Assembly (NCBI GenBank): GCA_049609065.1
Contig: JBMYYE010000030.1
Span: 1 to 22,290 of the forward strand
Reading direction: 5' to 3'
Length of the DNA: 22,290 nt
Origin: JBMYYE01 sp049609065
Lineage (GTDB): Bacteria; Pseudomonadota; Alphaproteobacteria; Rhodobacterales; Rhodobacteraceae
Each line of letters begins with the position of its first letter. The first letter of the stretch is position 1. Shown here in pieces: positions 21,384-22,290 of this stretch. A program made the position numbers and the translations under genes. The notes beneath the pieces are model-generated. The model was not told the DNA's origin and did not search any database. It saw only the letters and a program-made list of their open reading frames with translations.

Positions 21384-21421
21384 AGAGGCGCGCGGGATAC
21401 AAGAACCTCCTTCGCGCCTCT
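21384..21421 (-). repeat. Inverted repeat between argF and gcrA
   Basis: AGAGGCGCG (21384-21392) and CGCGCCTCT (21413-21421) are perfect 9-bp arms with a 20-base spacer, starting 20 bases after the argF stop. No U-run follows on the minus strand, so it could be a weak terminator, a processing hairpin or an operator for gcrA. Confidence 0.4.
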
Positions 21422-21440
21422 TGTGGTCTTTGCGAGGTGC

Positions 21441-22290
21441 TTACACACCAAGGCACCACCGCATCACGGCTTTTTGCGCATGAAGCCGATTTTCCGCCTC
21501 ATCAAAGATCACCGATTGCGGGCCGTCCATGACTTTCGACGTGACCTCTTCGTCGCGGTGCGCTGGCAAACAATGCATGAAAAGCGCGTCTTTATCGGCG
21601 GCATTCATGATGTGATCATTCACCTGATATGGGCGCAATTGGTTGTGGCGGCGTTCGCGCGCGGATTGCGGATCATGCATGGACACCCAGGTATCCGTCA
21701 CAATGAGGTCCGCACCGGCTGCGGCCTTTTCAAGGTCACGTTCCACAGTAATGGTGGAGCCTTTGGCGCGCGCGTTATCGATGAAAACCTGTTCAGGATC
21801 AAGGGTTTGCGGCCCTGCAAATGTAAGATCAAAGCCAAATTGGCCCGCCGCATGGATGAAGGAGGCACAGACATTGTTGCCATCCCCCGCCCAGACGACT
21901 TTCTTACCTGCAATGGGGCCGTTTTTTTCCTCATAAGTCAAAATATCAGCCATGATTTGGCATGGATGCGTGCGATCGGTGAGCCCGTTAATCACGGGAA
22001 CCGTTGCATATTCCGCCATCTCAAGCAGGGTCTGTTCCTCAAAGGTTCGGATCATGATGAGATCCACGTAGCGTGACAAAACGCGTGCGGTGTCAGCAAT
22101 GGTTTCCCCATGCCCAAGCTGCATATCCGCGCCCGAAAGCACCATGGTCTGGCCGCCCATTTGCCGCACCCCAACGTCAAAGCTCACACGGGTCCGTGTT
22201 GAGGGTTTCTCAAAGATGAGCGCAACCATATGACCTGCCAGAGGCTGATCATCATCTGGCGTGCCTTTCGGGCGCCCGCCGCGCGCGGCT
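21441..22290 (-). CDS. argF: Ornithine carbamoyltransferase, 5' end beyond window
   Basis: The frame continues past the right window edge, so only the C-terminal 282 residues are present. This enzyme makes citrulline from ornithine and carbamoyl phosphate in arginine synthesis. Visible motifs are EKPSTRTRVSFDVG (carbamoyl phosphate binding), TDRTHPCQIMAD (the HPxQ catalytic motif), GDGNNVC, DTWVSMHD (the ornithine-binding DxxxSM loop) and FMHCLPAHRDEEV (the HCLP motif). Upstream of the apparent ATG at 22229 the frame still encodes AARGGRPKGTPDDDQPLAG, so that ATG is internal. The stop is 126 bp from the gcrA start on the same strand, with an inverted repeat between them. Confidence 0.96.
   Translation of the reverse strand, partial: AARGGRPKGTPDDDQPLAGHMVALIFEKPSTRTRVSFDVGVRQMGGQTMVLSGADMQLGHGETIADTARVLSRYVDLIMIRTFEEQTLLEMAEYATVPVINGLTDRTHPCQIMADILTYEEKNGPIAGKKVVWAGDGNNVCASFIHAAGQFGFDLTFAGPQTLDPEQVFIDNARAKGSTITVERDLEKAAAGADLIVTDTWVSMHDPQSARERRHNQLRPYQVNDHIMNAADKDALFMHCLPAHRDEEVTSKVMDGPQSVIFDEAENRLHAQKAVMRWCLGV

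Noticed and set aside
1..22290. Mobile elements, CRISPR arrays, tRNA or rRNA genes.
   Set aside because: No transposase or integrase motifs, no spaced direct repeats and no tRNA-like cloverleaf were seen on reading; tRNAscan and ISfinder searches were not possible here.

Overview
The window looks like chromosomal DNA of an alphaproteobacterium of the order Rhodobacterales (roseobacter type) with moderate GC. The strongest evidence is a GcrA cell-cycle regulator next to argF, a PleD-type diguanylate cyclase divergent from a DUF3572 gene, a MetRS with a four-Cys zinc knuckle and an FSTS version of the KMSKS loop, and a marked scarcity of GANTC, the CcrM methylation site (about ten found by eye in 22 kb). 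I saw no tRNA, rRNA, insertion sequence, prophage or CRISPR array. No gene-free stretch exceeds about 230 bases.

Layout. 1-2456 (+): the tail of a DUF318/YraQ-type permease, a class V aminotransferase and a GT-A-fold glycosyltransferase. 2459-3155 (-): a VOC-fold protein and a DUF3572 protein, divergent from pleD (3243-4613, +). 4614-6641 (-): a four-gene module encoding a periplasmic four-EF-hand protein, an ECF sigma factor, a small single-pass membrane protein (probable anti-sigma factor) and a CnrX/Metal_resist-like membrane sensor. 6821-7936 (+): DUF983 and a NUDIX hydrolase. 7933-10936 (-): a DMT-family transporter, a membrane desaturase and a Tas-like aldo/keto reductase. 11082-12305 (+): a YcaD-like MFS transporter. 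12306-13662 (-): a P-loop kinase-like protein and a SAM methyltransferase. 13835-15553 (+): metG. 15560-15886 (-): a YffB/ArsC-family protein. 16091-16297 (+): a CspA-type protein with a clear terminator. 16529-17242 (+): an unrecognised two-helix membrane protein with a coiled coil. 17239-18621 (-): rimO. 18727-20670 (+): an AsmA-family protein. 20736-22290 (-): gcrA and the 3' part of argF.

How the genes work together. Most of the window is housekeeping: translation (metG, rimO, cspA), arginine synthesis (argF), cell-cycle and c-di-GMP control (gcrA, pleD) and envelope functions (asmA, DUF983, glycosyltransferase). The best candidate for an undescribed system is the EF-hand / ECF sigma / anti-sigma / metal-sensor module. 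It has the gene logic of CnrYXH, with a calcium-binding-type protein as its first gene and a strong hairpin between that gene and the sigma gene. Second is the cspA-rimO interval, which holds a cluster of short palindromes and a hypothetical membrane protein whose architecture recalls SieB-type exclusion proteins.

Architecture. Six of the seven convergent gene pairs end within -4 to +6 bp of each other, leaving no room for a terminator between them. Only the asmA/gcrA pair has a spacer, and it carries a bidirectional terminator.
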